This document shows, in pieces, positions 10,860 to 22,290 of a DNA stretch of 64,000 bases. The notes under the pieces were generated by a model that saw only the letters and a program-made list of their open reading frames with translations, searched no databases and was not told where the DNA came from. This DNA is from Prorocentrum cordatum (lineage: Eukaryota; Sar; Dinophyceae; Prorocentrales; Prorocentraceae), in assembly GCA_963575745.1 (NCBI GenBank), contig CAUYUJ010020148.1:362501-426500 (forward strand). Reading direction: 5' to 3'. Every line of letters starts with the position of its first letter. The stretch's first letter is position 1. The translations under genes and the position numbers were made by a program.

Positions 10860-11157
10860 CCCTGAACGGCTTTTATTATACGACGAGAAGTCTGACACCA
10901 AGGCCCTCCGCCCCCTCTCCCCCTTGAGCAAGAAGCCGACAAACGCACGGGAAATGGACGGCCCGCGCTGGGACGCCTTGGCGGCGCCGCTCCTGGCGCG
11001 CTCCGCGCGCCAGGGAAGGGGGGTCCAGCGCCCGGGCATCGTCGCTGCATGGGCTGGCGGGGGTGCACGCCGCGCTGGCACTTTCGAGCACAGTCGCACC
11101 AACGTGAAGACTGGCAACGCCAGCCGTACATGGCAAAGCTCGAGCTCGCACGCGAGA
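10860..11157. other. Unassigned DNA
   Basis: GC-rich DNA with no repeat or protein-like frame that I can support. Confidence 0.4.
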
Positions 11158-11302
11158 TCAGGGCTGAACCTAAACGGTGTTTTTCGTTTTCGTGGTGTGT
11201 TCGTTTTTTCCTCGTTTTGTCTTCGATCCGCCTTTACCGCAAAATGAAATCGAAACGAAAACGGCCCACGAAATCGTTCGAACACCGTTTGGGTCTAGCC
11301 CT
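11158..11302. mobile_element. Fold-back element (long imperfect inverted repeat)
   Basis: The left arm starts TCAGGGCTGAACCTAAACGG at 11158. The right arm ends AAACGGTGT, AGGGCTAGACC and CTGA when read on the minus strand, closing near 11302. Arms of roughly 50-65 bases pair around a short centre near CGATCCGCCTTTACCGC. It is T/A-richer than its surroundings, contains no open frame, and resembles a small non-autonomous inverted-repeat element. I cannot identify a target-site duplication. Confidence 0.55.
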
Positions 11303-11640
11303 GATTGCCCTTGCTCTCGGCTCGCGCGAGTGCGGAGTCTCATCGGGTTGAAGGCGGGCTCGAGGGGCGACCCCCTCTGGCCATGCCCATCGAGTCTGGA
11401 ACCTTTCAGCGCGCCGGGGTCCTGTTTTTTCTGCTGCTTCCCCGCCTGCCCCTTCGGGCGCGCGCCGCTCGGCGTGGAGGGCGGGCGGGGGCCCGCGGGA
11501 AGCCCGTCTGGGGCAGGCTCGGCGCGCGGGCGCCGAGCTCGAGATCCGCGCCGCCCACGTGCTCCGCGGGCGCTGCGCCTCCCGCGCGAGCGAGCGGCGG
11601 TGGGTTTCAAAGACGCAGCGCCGCAAGCCAGATGTCCAGG
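11303..11640. other. Unassigned GC-rich DNA
   Basis: No gene or repeat that I can support. Open frames on both strands reflect GC content. Confidence 0.4.
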
Positions 11641-11642
11641 GC

Positions 11643-11795
11643 CCGTGGAGGGGGAGGAGGAAGAGGAGGAGGAGGAGGAGGAGGAGGAGGAGGAGGAGGA
11701 GGAGGAGGAGGAGGAGGAGGAGAAGGAGGAGGAGGAGTAGGAGGAGGAGGAGGAGGAGGAGGAGGAGGACGGGGAGGAGGAGGAGGAGCAAACGT
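11643..11795 (+). repeat. (GAG)n trinucleotide microsatellite
   Basis: Almost uninterrupted GGAGGAGGA over 140 bp. Read on the minus strand it is a poly-proline tail continuous with the reading frame of the retroposed gene (11607-13231). It may therefore have arisen inside or against that gene's 3' end. Confidence 0.95.
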
Positions 11796-13231
11796 AACCG
11801 ATGAGGTCACGTTCGGGCCGGCTAGCGCGGCGGCAACGGCGGCGCGGGGCGCGCGGCCGTCATAGTCGCCCAGGAGCTGATCGACCGTGTCGAGGCAGCT
11901 CTCGTCGCGGAAGCTCGCGCTCAGGCTGTCGAAGTACTCGTCGTCGTTAAAATTCTTCGCTGGCAGCGCCCAGGCGACCTCAGGCGGCAGGTTCCGCGTG
12001 TGCTCGTCGTGGAATTCTTCGCACGCGGAGTTGTAAATGTCCTCCAACTTGGCGATGCGCTGGGTGAGGGTCGAGTGGCACATGCGAGCATCCGCTGAAA
12101 GCTTCTGAATCTGCTCGAAGATGGTGGCAGAGGGCTTCTTGTGCGTGTGGGCTTTCATCGCGATCACCTTATCAGAGAGAGTCTTCGTCATCTCAGTTCG
12201 GAGAGTTGCCATGTCCTTGTTGGTTGATCCGCTGGGTGAGGGTCTCACTGTCCTGGCGCGCTGCCGCGGAGAGCGCATGCGTCTGCTCGGAGACGGTGTC
12301 GTAGAGAGTCTCGTGGGTCGTGGCCATCATCACATTCACCTGAGCGGCGAAGGTCTTCAGCGCCTCGGTGTTGAGTGAGACCATGTGCACGAGCGAGTAT
12401 TCGGACATTTGCTGTGTGGCGAACGGGTTCGGGGCCGAAGGGGCACCGCTGACGAACGTCATCTGCTTCGCCAGCTCCTCTTTGAGCGTTGCCATTTCCC
12501 GGGGCCGTGTCTTTGGGCGTGGCGCGCAACTTCTCGACGGTGGCGAAGGACCGCGAAGCCAAGGGCGCCGAGGCTGTGTCGTTTAAGTTCGGGTGCATGA
12601 TGCCCGTGGTCTTGTTCTCGGGCACCGCGAGGGGTGGAAACTCGCCGTCGTCGAGGTCGGCACACCGCTGCCTCGTGTCAGGCTCTGTGAGCTTCGTCCA
12701 GTTCTTGTGCCGCGCGATGTTGCCGTCGCGGTTCACCTGCTTGAGGTGGTAGGAGCGGTCGGGCGAGATGAAGCCGCCGCGGAGCGCTGCGTCACGCAGC
12801 TGGGCGCCGGTGCGGCAATGCAGACCCGTTTCTAACTCCAGGTCGCGCTTGGAGGCAACGGCAACGACCAGCATCCGAGACTCGTTCCTGATGGCCGTCG
12901 GGACCATGACGTAGCTGACGTCCGCGGGATTCGGGGGTATGTACTTCTTGTCAATGGCGCGCAGACGGCGCTTCATGATCCCCTCCAGAGCGCGTGCACC
13001 GCGCGGTCGCCAGCGTCCACTTGGCAAGGTAGAGGGTGGGGACGCCGCACCTGCAGCGAAAGAAGGAGTCCATGTCCTTGATGCTGAAGCCCAGCGCCTG
13101 GAAGCCAGACGCACGGACATGAAAATCACCGCGTCTGCGACGAGAAGCAGCAGGAGGGCAATCGGTGCACCCATGGAGTGGTGGCCCCCGCGCGTGCGAA
13201 GACGCCGCGCAAAACGCGCGGGGGCGCTGGC
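11796..13231 (-). pseudogene. Retroposed gene relic encoding an unidentified coiled-coil-like protein
   Basis: The ATG at 13174 follows a spliced-leader relic by 57 bases and opens MGAPIALLLLLVADAVIF, a signal-anchor-like start. Frame 1 then runs to about 12490 through KKYIPPNPADVSYVMVP, GLHCRTGAQLRDAALRGG and HKNWTKLTEPDTRQRC. A second frame (12495-12230) gives MATLKEELAKQMTFVSG, and a third (12225-11800) gives MATLRTEMTKTLSDKV and TLTQRIAKLEDIYNSACEEF. The last two blocks repeat each other (MATL(K/R)xE, then TLTQRI) and look helical. The frame runs on into the poly-proline microsatellite. An alternative frame near 13090-12970 (SIKDMDSFFRCRCGVPTLYL) also looks natural, so an early frameshift is likely. 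No family is recognised. With no introns, an encoded leader and several frameshifts, it is most simply a decayed processed cDNA copy. Confidence 0.55.
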
Positions 13232-13253
13232 CTTGAGCCAAAATGGCTACGGA
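13232..13253 (-). other. Dinoflagellate spliced-leader (DinoSL) relic
   Basis: Read on the minus strand, the 22 bases match the dinoflagellate trans-spliced leader in full: T, CCG, then TAGCCATTTTGGCTCAAG. In an SL RNA gene the leader is followed by a GT splice donor. Here it is followed by GCCAGCGCC, so this is not an SL RNA gene. A leader fused to downstream sequence in genomic DNA is the known mark of a trans-spliced mRNA that was reverse transcribed and reinserted. It sits 57 bases before the ATG of the retroposed gene. Confidence 0.9.
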
Positions 13254-13330
13254 GGGGGAGGAGGATGAGGAGGAGGAAGAGGAGGAGGAGGAGGAGGGGG
13301 AGGAGGATGAGGAGGAGGAGGAGGAGGACC
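13254..13330 (+). repeat. (GAG)n microsatellite
   Basis: GGAGGAGGA with a few GAT interruptions. It directly abuts the 5' end of the spliced-leader relic and marks the edge of the module that recurs inverted at 25.6-26.0 kb. Confidence 0.9.
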
Positions 13331-14175
13331 AGTGTAAACCCAAGAGTCATCAACGATGTTGGAAGCAACCCTCCCCCCAAGCTCCCTCTTCATAGGCCCC
13401 TTCACAACGGTTATATCCAATGACGGAACCACCTCGTTGGAAGACAACCGATTGAAGATCCTGAAGCGTGCCAAAACATTGTTCTCGGGATTTCAACGCC
13501 ACTTATCAACCTGATTGCTGCGTATCGACGATCCTGAATCGTGCGAGAACGCCACTTTTGGACTTCAACACCACGAATCAAAACAACTATTGCGCCCGGG
13601 TGATCCTGAATCCTTTCAAAACACAATTTCTGGTACGCTGATCATGGGACGCCGTGGAACTCTTTCAAACTTTGAAAACGAATGTGCGCGGCGCTCAAAC
13701 AAGAACCACAATTTGAAAAGGAACCTTCTTCAATCCGTGAAGCTCTTGAACACTGTGAAAAATAATGAGCGCGGCGCTAAAGCGAAAACTGCATTTTGAG
13801 AACGACCCGCCCTCAAACCGTGAAACTCTTGCAATGTTTGGATGCGCGCGGTGATAAGGCGAGAGCCACATTTGGAAAACGACCCGCCATCACTCCGTGA
13901 AACTCTTCATAATTAATTTTGACAACGAATGCGCGCGGCGCTAAGGCGAGAACCACATTTGGAAAACGACCCGCGCTCAATCCGCGAAGCCCGTGGACAG
14001 TTTGAAACCGAATGTGCGCGGTGCTAAGGCGAGAGCCACATTTTGAAAACGACCCGCCCTCAGTCCGCGAAGCTCTTGCAAATTTTGAAAACGAATGCGT
14101 GCGACGCTAATGCAAGAGCCACATTTTGAAAACGCCCCGCCCTCCATCTGTGAAGCTGTTGTCACTTTTTAAGCT
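13331..14175 (+). repeat. Repeat module with about six 82-bp units
   Basis: From 13640 to 14170, units of about 82 bp contain GCGCGGCGCTAAGGCGAGA, then CACATTTGGAAAACGACCCG, then TCCGTGAAGCTCTTG. Before them (13425-13640) are two or three looser repeats with GATCCTGAATCGTG and CAACACCACGAATC. The leading edge reads AACCCAAGAGTCATCAACG at 13338-13356. All three parts recur in reverse order and opposite orientation at 25565-25990. It is less GC-rich than its surroundings and has no coding potential. Confidence 0.7.
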
Positions 14176-14880
14176 TCAGAGTTATAAACGGTGAGGAAGT
14201 CTCAGGCGAATCGCCCGGCCCACCCTAAAAACTGGCCTCGGGGTGCGGCAGGGGGAGGTTACCCATAAGGAAAAGGAGTGGGGGAGTGGAGGAGGAGGAA
14301 GATGATGAGGTGCTGGGACGGGTGCGGCTGGACCACGGGTCGAGAGCCCCCAGGTGCACCGCAATCCTGTAGCAAGGGCAAGCTCAGTGCAGGAGGCGTG
14401 CACACCACGCTCGGGCGCCATTCGCGAAGGGCCCATTGCGCAGAACATCTCCGTCCCAACATCAGCCCCACCTCCTCCTTCTCCGCCCTCCCACGTCTCG
14501 TCGTCCTCCTCCGAGCGGCACAAGCGCTGCCCTTAGCTGGGGCAGGCCGAGGCATGCCGTTGGCGCCATACGCTTCGGAATGCGAAGCCAGGGTCGGGAC
14601 GACATCGGATCGGGATAGATCGAGGACCTCTGAGACCCAGTGGTTCTGGAATCTGTATCGGGCGCCGCAGCCGTTCCAGAGTGCTCCGAAACGGTGCATT
14701 CTCAATGCGTTGGGGTTCTTGCTATGGGTAGGATATGTCTGCTTCAGTCTCATTCGCTCGCGCCGCCTGCTTCTTGCACTCAGAACCAATCGTGCCTAGC
14801 TCTACTTAATCATGTTCAGGTCCACTCGTATATAGCGTAGTCGTATCCAGACGCGCCCCCCCCACACAACCACTTCTACT
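14176..14880. other. Unassigned DNA with overlapping open frames
   Basis: Frames at 14278-14799 (plus) and 14259-14789 (minus) overlap almost completely; at most one could be real and neither has a motif. The rest shows nothing. Confidence 0.35.
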
Positions 14881-15110
14881 TACGAGCACTCAGATACACC
14901 CCACCCATTCTCAGACTCACTCATGATCACAAGAGCTCGCACTCATCATGGACCACGCTCGAACTCACTCACGCTCAGAATCAATCGCCCTCAGACCCCC
15001 TCATACTCAGACTCAGTCGCCCTCTCACTCGCTCTCACTCAGACTCACCACCGCGTCCACATGCGGGCACACTCAAAACTACTCATGCTTGGACCCACTC
15101 GCAACCACAC
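14881..15110 (+). repeat. Degenerate (ACTC)n-like simple repeat
   Basis: ACTCACTC and CTCAGACTCA words recur irregularly. It is a decayed tetranucleotide tract and not coding. Confidence 0.6.
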
Positions 15111-16020
15111 TCAACCGCAATGCCACCGCGCCGCAGCAGGCACACGGCCCGGGCACCCCACGGAAGAGCGGCCAGAGGAGGGGAACCCTACGCGTCCGCG
15201 GCCCGAGTGCGGGGACGTCTCGAGCGGATCGCTCGTTCGGCGGCGTCCCCGACATATTCGAGCGATTGGCTTGTTCGGCGTTCCCGGCTTTTCTCCTCTG
15301 GGAGCCGCACGACCCCTGCGACATAGCAGGCAGAACAGCGAACAGCTGGGCGCTGCAAGGACGAGCCGCCAGGGGGGCAGTTGGCCGTTCGCGCCGAGAC
15401 TGTGGGGATGTCTCAGGCGGTTCGCTCGTTCGGCGTCCACGCGCGCCTACACCGGCACGGAAGGACGCGAACGCGCCCTCGACTTCTCCCTCCCTTTTGG
15501 GGGGCCCCATGGTCACCGCCGTATTAAGGTTAAGTCGGGCGTGTCCCCCTGCAGGTGGATTTTGGACGCAAAAGAAAACATGGTAGAAACGAATGCAAGA
15601 ATAGCGAAACACATGCAACACATCGTCCCCGGACTTTTTTGTGTCAAAACAAATATTGCGGAATATTCCTCCTGTAAAGGGACAGACGTAAAGCAGGCGC
15701 AACACTGTGGGCGCCCCGAGGAGGAGCCGCCATGGGGGTCTTGCACTTGCCCGCTCGAGGGCCACACGGTGGGGCCCTCTCGAACTGTGCGCTCGTCTGG
15801 CGTCCTCGACTCTTCTCGCTTGACAGCCCAAGAGAACACAGCAATGTAGCAGGGAGGCAGTTGGGCGTCCCGAGAGGGGAGACACCAGGGGGCAGGATGC
15901 TTCCCTAATCCGCGGCTGAATTGTTACTGGTCTTGGACGAGGCGCTTGTTGACGCCTCCCGCCTCCAACTCGCACTGAGACATCGAAGAGGCATCATATA
16001 ACACATCATTTAAGACACAT
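15111..16020. other. Unassigned DNA with a short internal duplication
   Basis: GGGGACGTCTCGAGCGGATC followed by GCTCGTTCGGCG at about 15211-15245 recurs as GGGGATGTCTCAGGCGGTTC with GCTCGTTCGGCG at about 15406-15440. GGCAGTTGG occurs after both 15370 and 15850. Frames of about 300 codons are open on both strands (14923-15849 plus, 15079-15975 minus) without recognisable motifs. I do not call a gene. Confidence 0.35.
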
Positions 16021-16027
16021 GTAGATG

Positions 16028-16811
<784 letters not shown>

Positions 16812-16924
16812 GTTTCCCACCCATCATGTGGTGTTGGGTCTTCGTTTTGAAGAGACAACGCCCCGCGTTCCCCTCCTCTCCTTCTCATCCCCCTTCCTTC
16901 TCCCGTCAAGCCTGTCACTTCTGC

Positions 16925-17490
16925 TCACACCCCACACGTTTCGTGGTCCCATACGGGACTCCACCGAAAGCTCAGCTGCGCAGCCCGCATACGTCCCGCC
17001 ACCCATGTCGGCACACCCCTCAAACGTTCCGTGGCCCCACAGGAGCTCCACCGAAGGCCCCAAAGGTGCAGCCCGCATGCGTCTCCGCCGTCCATTTCGG
17101 CACACCGCTCACACGTTTCGTGGCCCCGTAGGGGGCTCCGCCGAAGGCCCCAAGGGTGCAGCCCGCATGCGTCCCAGCCACCCAATTTGATACACCCCTC
17201 AAACGCTTCGTGGCCCCATAGGAGCTCCACCAACGGTCCCAATGGCGCAGCCCGCAGGCGTCTCCGCCACTCATTTTAGCAAACCACTCACACGTTTCGT
17301 GGCCCCCAGAGGAGCTCCGCCGAGTGTCCCAGGGGCGCAGCCCGTGTGCGCCCCCGCCCCCCATGTCGGCACACCCCTCACACGCTTCGTGGTCCAATAG
17401 GAAGCCCCACAGAAGGTCCCAGTGGCGCAGCATGCATGCGTCCGCGCCGCACATTTCGGCACATCCCTCACACGCTTCGTGGCCAAACTT
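16925..17490 (+). repeat. 88-bp minisatellite, about six units
   Basis: Units carry CACACGTTTCGTGGCCCC, GGAGCTCCACCGAAGG and GCGCAGCCCGCATGCGTC. They are homologous to the arrays at 6.9-7.4, 9.1-10.7 and 20.5-21.3 kb. Confidence 0.85.
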
Positions 17491-17529
17491 ACGCTACCGA
17501 GAAACCCAACATACCTATTATACTTCCCA

Positions 17530-17598
17530 TGTGTACCATCGGTGCTTCTGCTGCTGCTCCTCCTTCGCCTCCTCGGTGTCCTCCTCCTCCTGCTGCTG

Positions 17599-17638
<40 letters not shown>

Positions 17639-17845
17639 GTCTGCTGCTGCAGCTGCTGCTGCAGCTGCTGCTGCTGCTGCCGCTGCTGCTGCCCCACCTC
17701 ACCCTCCTCCTCCTCCTCCTCCTCCTCCTCCTCCTCCTCCTACTCTCCTCCTCCCTCCTCTCCTCCTCCCTCCTCCTCCTCCTCCTCCTCCTCCTCCTCC
17801 TCCTCCTCCTCCTCCTCCTCCTCCTCCTCATCCTACCTCCCCCCA
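17530..17845 (+). repeat. (CTG)n then (CTC)n compound microsatellite
   Basis: CTG/CTC mixtures at 17548-17695 pass into almost pure CTC at 17700-17830. The tract borders the array of about 80-bp units and may mark where that array entered the 88-bp element. Confidence 0.95.
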
Positions 17846-20265
17846 GCGCACCCCCTGTGGCGTCGAGGAAATGCCACGCCTGCCACGCCCTGGGAGCCTG
17901 CAGCGCATAGGCCCCCCCACCCCCAGCGTAACCCCCTGTGGCGTCGAGGAAATGCCACGCCTGCCACGCCCTTGGGGCCTGCAGCGCATAGGACACCCAC
18001 CCCCAACGCACCCCCTTGTGGCGCCGAGGACATGCAACGCCTGCCACGCCCTGGGAGCCTGCAGCGCATAGGGCCCCCCACCCCCAGCGCACCCCCTGTG
18101 GCGTCGAGAAAATGCAACGCCTGCCACGCCCTGGGAGCCTGCAGCGCATATGACCCCCACCCCCCGCGCACCCCCTGTGGCGTCCAGGACATTGAACGCC
18201 TGCCACGCCCTGGGAGCCTGCAGCGCATAGGGCCCCCCACCCCCAGCGTAACCCCCTGTGGCGTCGAGGAACTGCCACGTCTGCCACGCCATGGGAGCCT
18301 GCAGCGCATAGGGCCTCCCACCCCCAGCGCACCCCCTGTGGCGTCGAGGGAATACCACGCCCGCCACGCCCTGGGAGCCTGCAGCGCATAGGGCCCCCTA
18401 CCCCCAGCGAGCCCCTGTGGCGTCGAGGAACTGCCACGTGTGCCACGCCATGGGAGCCTGCAGCGCATAGGGCCTCCCACCCCCAGCGCACCCCCTGTGG
18501 CGTCGAGGAAATGCGCCTGCCACGCCCTGGGAGCCTGCAGCGCACAGGCCCCCCACCCCCCTGCAGCGCACAGGCCCCCCACCCCCAGCGTAACCCCCTG
18601 TGGCGTCGAGGAAATGCCACGCCTGCCACGCCCTTGGGGCCTGCAGCGCATAGGACACCCACCCCCAACGCACCCCCTTGTGGCGCCGAGGACATGCAAC
18701 GCCTGCCACGCCCTGGGAGCCTGCAGCGCATAGGGCCCCCCACCCCCAGCGCACCCCCTGTGGCGTCGAGAAAATGCAACGCCTGCCACGGCTTGGGGGC
18801 CTGCAGCGCATAGGGGCCCCACACTCAGCGCACCCCCTGTGGCGTCGAGGAAATGCCACGCCTTCCACGCCCTGGGAGCCTGCGGCACCCACCCCCAGCG
18901 CACCCCTTGTGGCGTCGAGGAAATGCCACGCCTGCCATGCCCTGCGAGCCTGCAGCGCATAGTGCCCCCACCCCCCGCGCACCGCCTGTGGCGTCCAGAA
19001 AATGCAACGCCTGCCACGCCCTCGGAGCCTGCAGCGCATAGGGCCCCCTACCCCCAGCGAGCCCCCTGTGGCGTCGAGGAACTGCCACGTGTGCAACGCC
19101 ATGGGAGCCTGCAGCGCATAGGGCCTCCCACCCCCAGCGCACCCCCTGTGGCGTCGAGGAAATGCAACGCCTGCCGCGCCCTGGGAGCCTGCAGCGCATA
19201 GGGCCCCCCCACCCCCAGCGCACCCCCCCGGTGGCGTCGAGAAAATGCCACGCCTGCCACGCCCTGGGGCCTGCAGCGCATAGGGCCTTCACCCCCAGCG
19301 CACCCCCTGTGGCGTCGAGGAAATGCCACGCCTGCCACGCCCTGGGGGCCTGCAGCGCCCCCCACCCCCAGCGCACCCCCTGTGGCGTCGAGGAAATGCA
19401 CGCCTGCCACGCCCTGGGAGCCTGCAGCGCATAGGCCCCCCACCCCCATCGCACCCCTTGTGCGTCGAGGAAATGCCACGCCCTGCCACGGGGCGCCTGC
19501 AGCGCATAGGGCCCCCCACCCCCAGCGCAAACCGTGTGGCGTCGAGGAAATGCCACGCCTGCCACGCCCGGGAGCCTGCAGCGTATAGGGCCCCCCACCC
19601 CCAACGCACCCCCTGTGGCACGCCTGCCGCGGCTTGGCGGCCTGCAGCGCATAGGGCCTCCCACCCCCAGCGCACCCCCTGTGGCGTCGAGAAAATGCAA
19701 CGCCTGCCACGCCCTCGGAGCCTGCAGCGCATAGGGCCCCCACCCCCAGCGCACCCCCTGTGGCGCGAGGAAATGCCACGCCTGCCACGCCCTGGGAGCC
19801 TGCAGTGCATGGGGCCCCCACCTCCAGCGCACCCCCTGTGGCGTCGAGGAAATGCCACGCCTGCCACGCCCTGGGAGCCTGCAGCGCATAGGGCCCCCAC
19901 CCCCAGCGCACCCCCTGTGGCGTCGAGGAGATGCCACGCCTGCCACGCCCTGGGGGCCTGCAGCGCATAGGGCCCCCACCCCCAGCGCACCCCCTGTGGC
20001 GTCGAGGAAATGCAACGCCTGCCACGCCCTGGAGCCTGCAGCGCAGAGGCGCCCCACCCCCAGCGCACCCCCTGTGGCGTCGAGGAAATGCCACGCCTGC
20101 CACGCCCTGGGGGCCTGCAGCGCTTAGGGCCCCCACCCCCAGCGCACCCCCTGTGGCGCCCAAAAAATGCAACGCTACCACGCCATGGGAGCCTGCAGCG
20201 CATAGGGCCCCCCCACCCCCAGCGCACCCCCTGTGGCGTCGAGGAAATGCCACGCCTGCCATATG
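17846..20265 (+). repeat. Minisatellite of about 80-bp units, about 30 copies, with segment duplications
   Basis: The unit contains GCGCACCCCCTGTGGCGTCG, AGGAAATGCCACGCCTGCCA, CGCCCTGGGAGCCTGCAGCG and CATAGGGCCCCCCACCCCCA. Units vary mostly by A/C at AATGC(C/A)ACG, by small C-run changes and by partial deletions. A run of units at about 17921-18130 is repeated nearly identically at about 18583-18790, marking a block duplication. Frames of 350-517 codons on either strand are repeat artefacts. Confidence 0.9.
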
Positions 20266-20329
20266 TGTACGTGTGTGCTGTGCTGTGCTGTGCGTTCCTC
20301 GGTATGCTGAGGGAGGAAGGAAGAGAAGG

Positions 20330-20398
20330 GGGATGATGATGATGATGATGACGATGATGATGAGGAGGAAGAGGAGGAGGAGAAGGAGGAGGATGTGA
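20330..20398 (+). repeat. (GAT)n(GAG)n microsatellite
   Basis: GATGATGATGATGATGACG is followed by GAGGAGGAAGAGGAGGAGG. It separates the array of about 80-bp units from the second block of 88-bp units. Confidence 0.9.
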
Positions 20399-20459
20399 GA
20401 CGCCGGCGCGGCGCGGCAGAGAAGAAAACCAGAACCCCACCAAGCATGTGGGGAAAAAA

Positions 20460-21270
20460 GAACTCCACTAAAGGTCCCACTGGCGCAGACCACATGCGTC
20501 CCCGCCACCTATCCGGCACACCCCTCACACGTTTCGTGGCCCCAGAGGAGCTCCGCTGAAGGTCCCAGTGGCGCAGCCCGCATGCGCCACCGCCACCCAT
20601 CCAGCACAACCTTCACACGTTTCGCGGCCCCAGAAGAGCTCCACCGAAGGTCCCCAGGGCGCAGCCCGCATGCGTCCCCGCCGCCCATTTCGGCACACCC
20701 CTCAAACGTCTCGTGGCCCCATGGCAGCACCTCCGAAGGTCCCCCTGTCGCAGCCCGCATGCGTCCGCACCACTCATTTCAGCACACCTCTCACAAGTTT
20801 CGTGACTCCATAGGGAGCCCCACCGACTGGCCCAGTGGCGGTGCCCACATGTGTGCCCGCCACTCATTTCGGGTCGTCCCTCACACGTGTTCGTGGCCCC
20901 ATAGGGAGCTCCATCGAAGGTCCCACTGGCAGTGCCCACATGCGTCCCAGCGATTCATGTCAGCACACCCCGCATATGTTCCGTGGGCCCATAGGAAGCT
21001 CGACCGAAGGCCCCAACATGTGTCCCCCCCTCCAATGTCGGCACACCTCTCAAACGCTTCGTGGCCCCGTAATGAGTTCCGCCGAGTGTCTGAATGGAGC
21101 AGCCTGCATGCGCCCCCGCTTCCCATGGCGGCACATGCCTCAGTTTCGTGGCCCAATAGGGAGCCCCACCGAAGGTCTCAATGGCGCAGCCTCGTCCCCG
21201 CCACCGTTTACGGTACACCCCTCACACGCTTCGTGGTCCCATAGGGAGCTCCACCGAAGGCGATACTCAC
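20460..21270 (+). repeat. 88-bp minisatellite, about nine units
   Basis: CACACGTTTCGTGGCCCCAG at 20526 and CACACGTTTCGCGGCCCCAG at 20613 show the 87-88 base spacing. Later units are more divergent, including shortened ones near 21000. The array ends in the unique boundary at 21243-21303. Confidence 0.85.
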
Positions 21271-21419
21271 AACTGCGTTACTCATAACTGCATATGGTTG
21301 GGTCCTTCGCCAAGCTAATTTCGCCTCTGCGCTGCGCGCACTTTCTTGCAACACTTCGCTCGTGGGGAAATCCCACGCGACGGAGACAGGGTCGCGAACG
21401 AGGGGAACTCACTCATCCA

Positions 21420-22290
21420 ATACTGCAGGGGCTCCCGCCTGAGACGTCCTACGTACTCAAGCTTAAAAGGACCAGAAATGACGACGGCTCCAGGATTCTG
21501 AAGACCCGCCGGGATTAATAACATGAGCTGCGAGCCCCATAGGGAGGGGGCTCCTGTTTGAGACCTCCTCACAACTCACTCACAGACGAGGCTCCCGCCT
21601 GAGACGTCCTTCGTACTCAAATTTGAAAGGGCCGAATGTGAGGATGGTTCCAGGATTCCGGTGACCCGCTCGGATTGATAACATGAGCTGCGGGCCCCAT
21701 AGGGAGGTGGCTCCCGCCTGAGACTTCCTCTCAATCTGCTCACAGACGAGGCTCCCGCCTGACGCGTCCTCCATACCCAAGCTTGACGAAGCCGAAAGTG
21801 ACGATAATTACAAGATTCCGAGGACCCGCACGGCTTAGTAACATGATCGGCGGGCTCCATAGGGGGGGTCCCGCCTGAGACTTCCTCGCAATTCACTCAC
21901 AGACGAGGCTCCAGCCTCAAAGTTCCCCCTTATTCAGGCTTCAGGAGGCCGAGCGTGACGACAATTACAGATCCCGATGACCCGCTCGGATTAGTAATAG
22001 GAACTGCGGGTCCCCTGGGGAGGGGGCTCCCGTCTGAGACGTCCTCGCAATTCACACACATACGGGGTTCCCGCCTGAGATTTCCTTCATACTCGAACTT
22101 GAAGAGGCCGAAAATGACGACAAATACAGGATCCCGATGACCCGCTCGGTGATATCGAAAATGACGACAATTACAGGATCCCGATGACCCGCTCGGATTA
22201 GTAACATGAGCTGAGGACCCCATAGGGAGGGGGTTCCCGCCTGAGACTTCATCGCAATTCACTCACAGACGAGGCTCTTGCCTGATAGTT
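21420..22290 (+). repeat. 157-bp minisatellite, about five and a half units
   Basis: CTCACAGACGAGGCTCCCGC recurs near 21581, 21738, 21896 and 22262, with a diverged copy near 22050. Each unit also has GATGACCCGCTCGGATTA and CCCCATAGGGAGGGGGCTCC. Minus-strand frames read as repeated peptides and are not genes. Confidence 0.85.

Larger units (their letters stand above)
16812..21303 (+). mobile_element. Composite 88-bp-repeat element, interrupted copy
   Basis: The left edge (16812-16870) has TTTCCCACCCATCATGTGGTG and then GAAGAGACAACGCCCCG, matching the far edge of the 9-10.8 kb copy in inverse orientation. The right edge (21243-21303) has GGGAGCTCCACCGAAGG, then ACTGCATATGGTTGGG, matching its near edge. 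Between them are two blocks of 88-bp units (16925-17490 and 20460-21270) separated by microsatellites and a 2.4-kb array of an unrelated unit of about 80 bp. The order is best explained by insertion and expansion of a second satellite within the first. Confidence 0.6.

Noticed and set aside
13232-13253. SL RNA gene
   Set aside because: The leader is followed by GCCAGCGCC and not by a GT donor, so it is a relic of a spliced product.
17271-20508. Long open frames of 350-517 codons on both strands
   Set aside because: They are produced by the minisatellite of about 80-bp units and change frame with unit length; the peptides are pure repeats.
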